Part shown: positions 62,857 through 64,000 of the stretch, one piece after another | Position numbering within the stretch: position 1 is the stretch's first letter | Layout: every line of letters begins with the position of its first letter | Source of the DNA: Rugamonas aquatica | GTDB taxonomy: Bacteria > Pseudomonadota > Gammaproteobacteria > Burkholderiales > Burkholderiaceae_D | Reading direction: 5' to 3' | Assembly: GCF_009380215.1 (NCBI RefSeq) | Contig: NZ_WHUG01000013.1 | Location: 62,001 to 126,000 of the forward strand | Length of the DNA stretch: 64,000 bases | Notes under the pieces: model-generated | Database searches by the model: none | What the model saw: the letters and a program-made list of their open reading frames with translations, nothing else | Told to the model about the DNA's origin: nothing | Translations under genes and position numbers: made by a program

Positions 62857-63993
62857 TCAGAGCTCGTCGAGCGAGAACAGCCGGCGGTGTTCGCGGATGG
62901 CATAGCGGTCGGTCATGCCGGCGATGTAGTCGGCGATCATGCGCGCCTGCTTGCCGACATCGCCCGACTTCTCCTGGTAATCCGGCGGCAGCAGCACCGG
63001 CTCGGCCATGAAGGCGTGGTACAGCTCGCGCACGATGCGGCTGGCCTTCACCCGCATGCGGTTGACCTTGTAATGCCGGTACAGATTCTCGCGCAGGAAG
63101 CGCTTGAGCTCGGTCGCGTCCTTGCGCATCGGATCGGAAAAACGGATCAGCGGCGGCGAGGCGCGCACCTCGTCCAGGCTCTTGGGCGCGGCATCGGCCA
63201 GCAAGGCGCTGGAGGTGACGATCAAATCGTCGGCCAGCGCGGTAATCAGCCGGCGCAAGGTTTCGTAGATCGCGCGGCGGCCCGACAAGCCCGGGAAGGT
63301 CTGCTGCACATCGCGCCACAGCCGCGCAAAAAACTCCACCTGCTCCAGCTGCTCGATCGTGATCAGCCCGGAACGCAGGCCGTCATCGATATCGTGGCTG
63401 TTGTAGGCGATCTCGTCGGCCAGGTTGGTCAGCTGCGCCTCCAGCGACGGCTGCGTGCGGTCGATGAAGCGCTGCGCCACCGGCCCCAGCATGCGCGCGT
63501 TGTTCAGCGAGCAGTGCTTGAGGATGCCCTCGCGCGTCTCGAACATCAGGTTCAGGCCGTTGTAAGCGCCGTAGTGCTCTTCCAGCTCATCGACCACGCG
63601 CAGGCTTTGCAAGTTGTGCTCGAAGCCGCCGTGGTCCTGCATGCATTCGTTGAGCACGTCCTGCCCTACATGGCCGAACGGCGTGTGGCCCAGATCGTGC
63701 GCCAGCGAAATGGCTTCCACCAGGTCTTCGTTCAGACGCAGATTGCGCGCCAGCGAACGGCCGATCTGCGCCACCTCCAGGCTGTGCGTCAGCCGGGTGC
63801 GGAACAGGTCGCCTTCGTGATTGAGGAACACCTGGGTCTTGTATTCCAGCCGGCGGAAAGCCGAGGAATGGATGATGCGGTCGCGGTCGCGCTGGAACTG
63901 GCTGCGCGACGCGTGCGCCGTTTCTTCAAAGCGACGTCCCACGCCGCCCGCCGAATGGGCCGCGTAAGGAGCGAGGAATTCGTCAGGCAGCAT
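62857..63993 (-). CDS. Deoxyguanosinetriphosphate triphosphohydrolase-like protein (HD domain)
   Basis: The 378-residue HD phosphohydrolase has RLTHSLEVAQI, HDLGHTPFGH, and DEIAYNSHDIDDGL, giving the four metal ligands. It resembles the dGTPase-like family (short form). The ATG at 63993 is seven bases from the window end, so a start further upstream cannot be excluded. It ends 54 bp before the repeat-protein gene on the same strand. Confidence 0.9.
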   Translation of the reverse strand: MLPDEFLAPYAAHSAGGVGRRFEETAHASRSQFQRDRDRIIHSSAFRRLEYKTQVFLNHEGDLFRTRLTHSLEVAQIGRSLARNLRLNEDLVEAISLAHDLGHTPFGHVGQDVLNECMQDHGGFEHNLQSLRVVDELEEHYGAYNGLNLMFETREGILKHCSLNNARMLGPVAQRFIDRTQPSLEAQLTNLADEIAYNSHDIDDGLRSGLITIEQLEQVEFFARLWRDVQQTFPGLSGRRAIYETLRRLITALADDLIVTSSALLADAAPKSLDEVRASPPLIRFSDPMRKDATELKRFLRENLYRHYKVNRMRVKASRIVRELYHAFMAEPVLLPPDYQEKSGDVGKQARMIADYIAGMTDRYAIREHRRLFSLDEL

Positions 63994-64000
63994 GGCGGCC

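Overview
The window is GC-rich chromosomal DNA of a betaproteobacterium, most likely Burkholderiales, family Oxalobacteraceae (Massilia/Duganella/Janthinobacterium type). The evidence is protein similarity recognised by eye plus gene order: the ubi cluster next to DUF971 and HIT genes, the kdsD-kdsC-lptCAB-rpoN-hpf run, ptsN-hprK-rapZ, ispE-tRNA-Gln-prs-rplY-pth, and a PEP-CTERM protein. No database search was run, so the genus is an inference. Most of the window is core genome, with short accessory inserts.

Layout. 1-9.6 kb (minus strand): ubiB (cut by the window edge), ubiJ, a Tim44-domain membrane protein and ubiE, then a secreted hydrolase and a plus-strand PIN-domain gene pair that look inserted, then DUF971, HIT and a 1335-residue FAD/iron-sulfur oxidoreductase. 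9.8-15 kb: a YqaA-like membrane protein, ilvA, queF, ptsN, hprK. 15-19.1 kb (minus): a Fur-type iron-uptake operon (TonB receptor, DUF3325, DUF3649, PepSY protein) lying between hprK and rapZ. 19.2-27.7 kb: rapZ, an acyl-CoA hydrolase, an alginate-lyase-like protein, then hpf-rpoN-lptB-lptA-lptC-kdsC-kdsD. 27.8-34.7 kb: a Kef-type antiporter, a GAF-GGDEF diguanylate cyclase, a MOSC protein, a NYN-LOTUS-type RNA-related protein and a periplasmic binding protein.

34.7-38 kb holds a signalling operon (Crp-like regulator, hybrid histidine kinase, REC-PAS protein). 38-41.6 kb has a PEP-CTERM protein, an M28 peptidase, an unknown secreted protein and a small AT-richer patch with a lipoprotein gene. 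41.6-47.4 kb: ychF, a LytS/LytTR two-component pair, then a small secreted protein, a polytopic membrane protein and an acyltransferase in tight array. 47.4-52 kb: an MHS transporter and two secreted hydrolases. 52-58 kb (minus): pth, rplY, prs, tRNA-Gln, ispE, lolB and a TPR lipoprotein. 58.4-62.3 kb (plus): mutM, a dynamin-type GTPase and mutY. 62.3-64 kb (minus): a tandem-repeat membrane protein and a dGTPase-like HD protein.

Besides genes, the window carries three near-identical giant palindromes (39-42 bp perfect arms, 6-nt loops), two REP-type inverted pairs, five good intrinsic terminators, a Fur-box-like site and a few promoter candidates. The most distinctive observations are the palindrome family with arm-symmetric variation, the GTPase between the two oxidised-guanine repair glycosylases, the exact 60-bp tandem repeat gene, the NYN-LOTUS protein, the PIN pair and the gene set downstream of the LytTR regulator. 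None is proven to be a new system from sequence alone.
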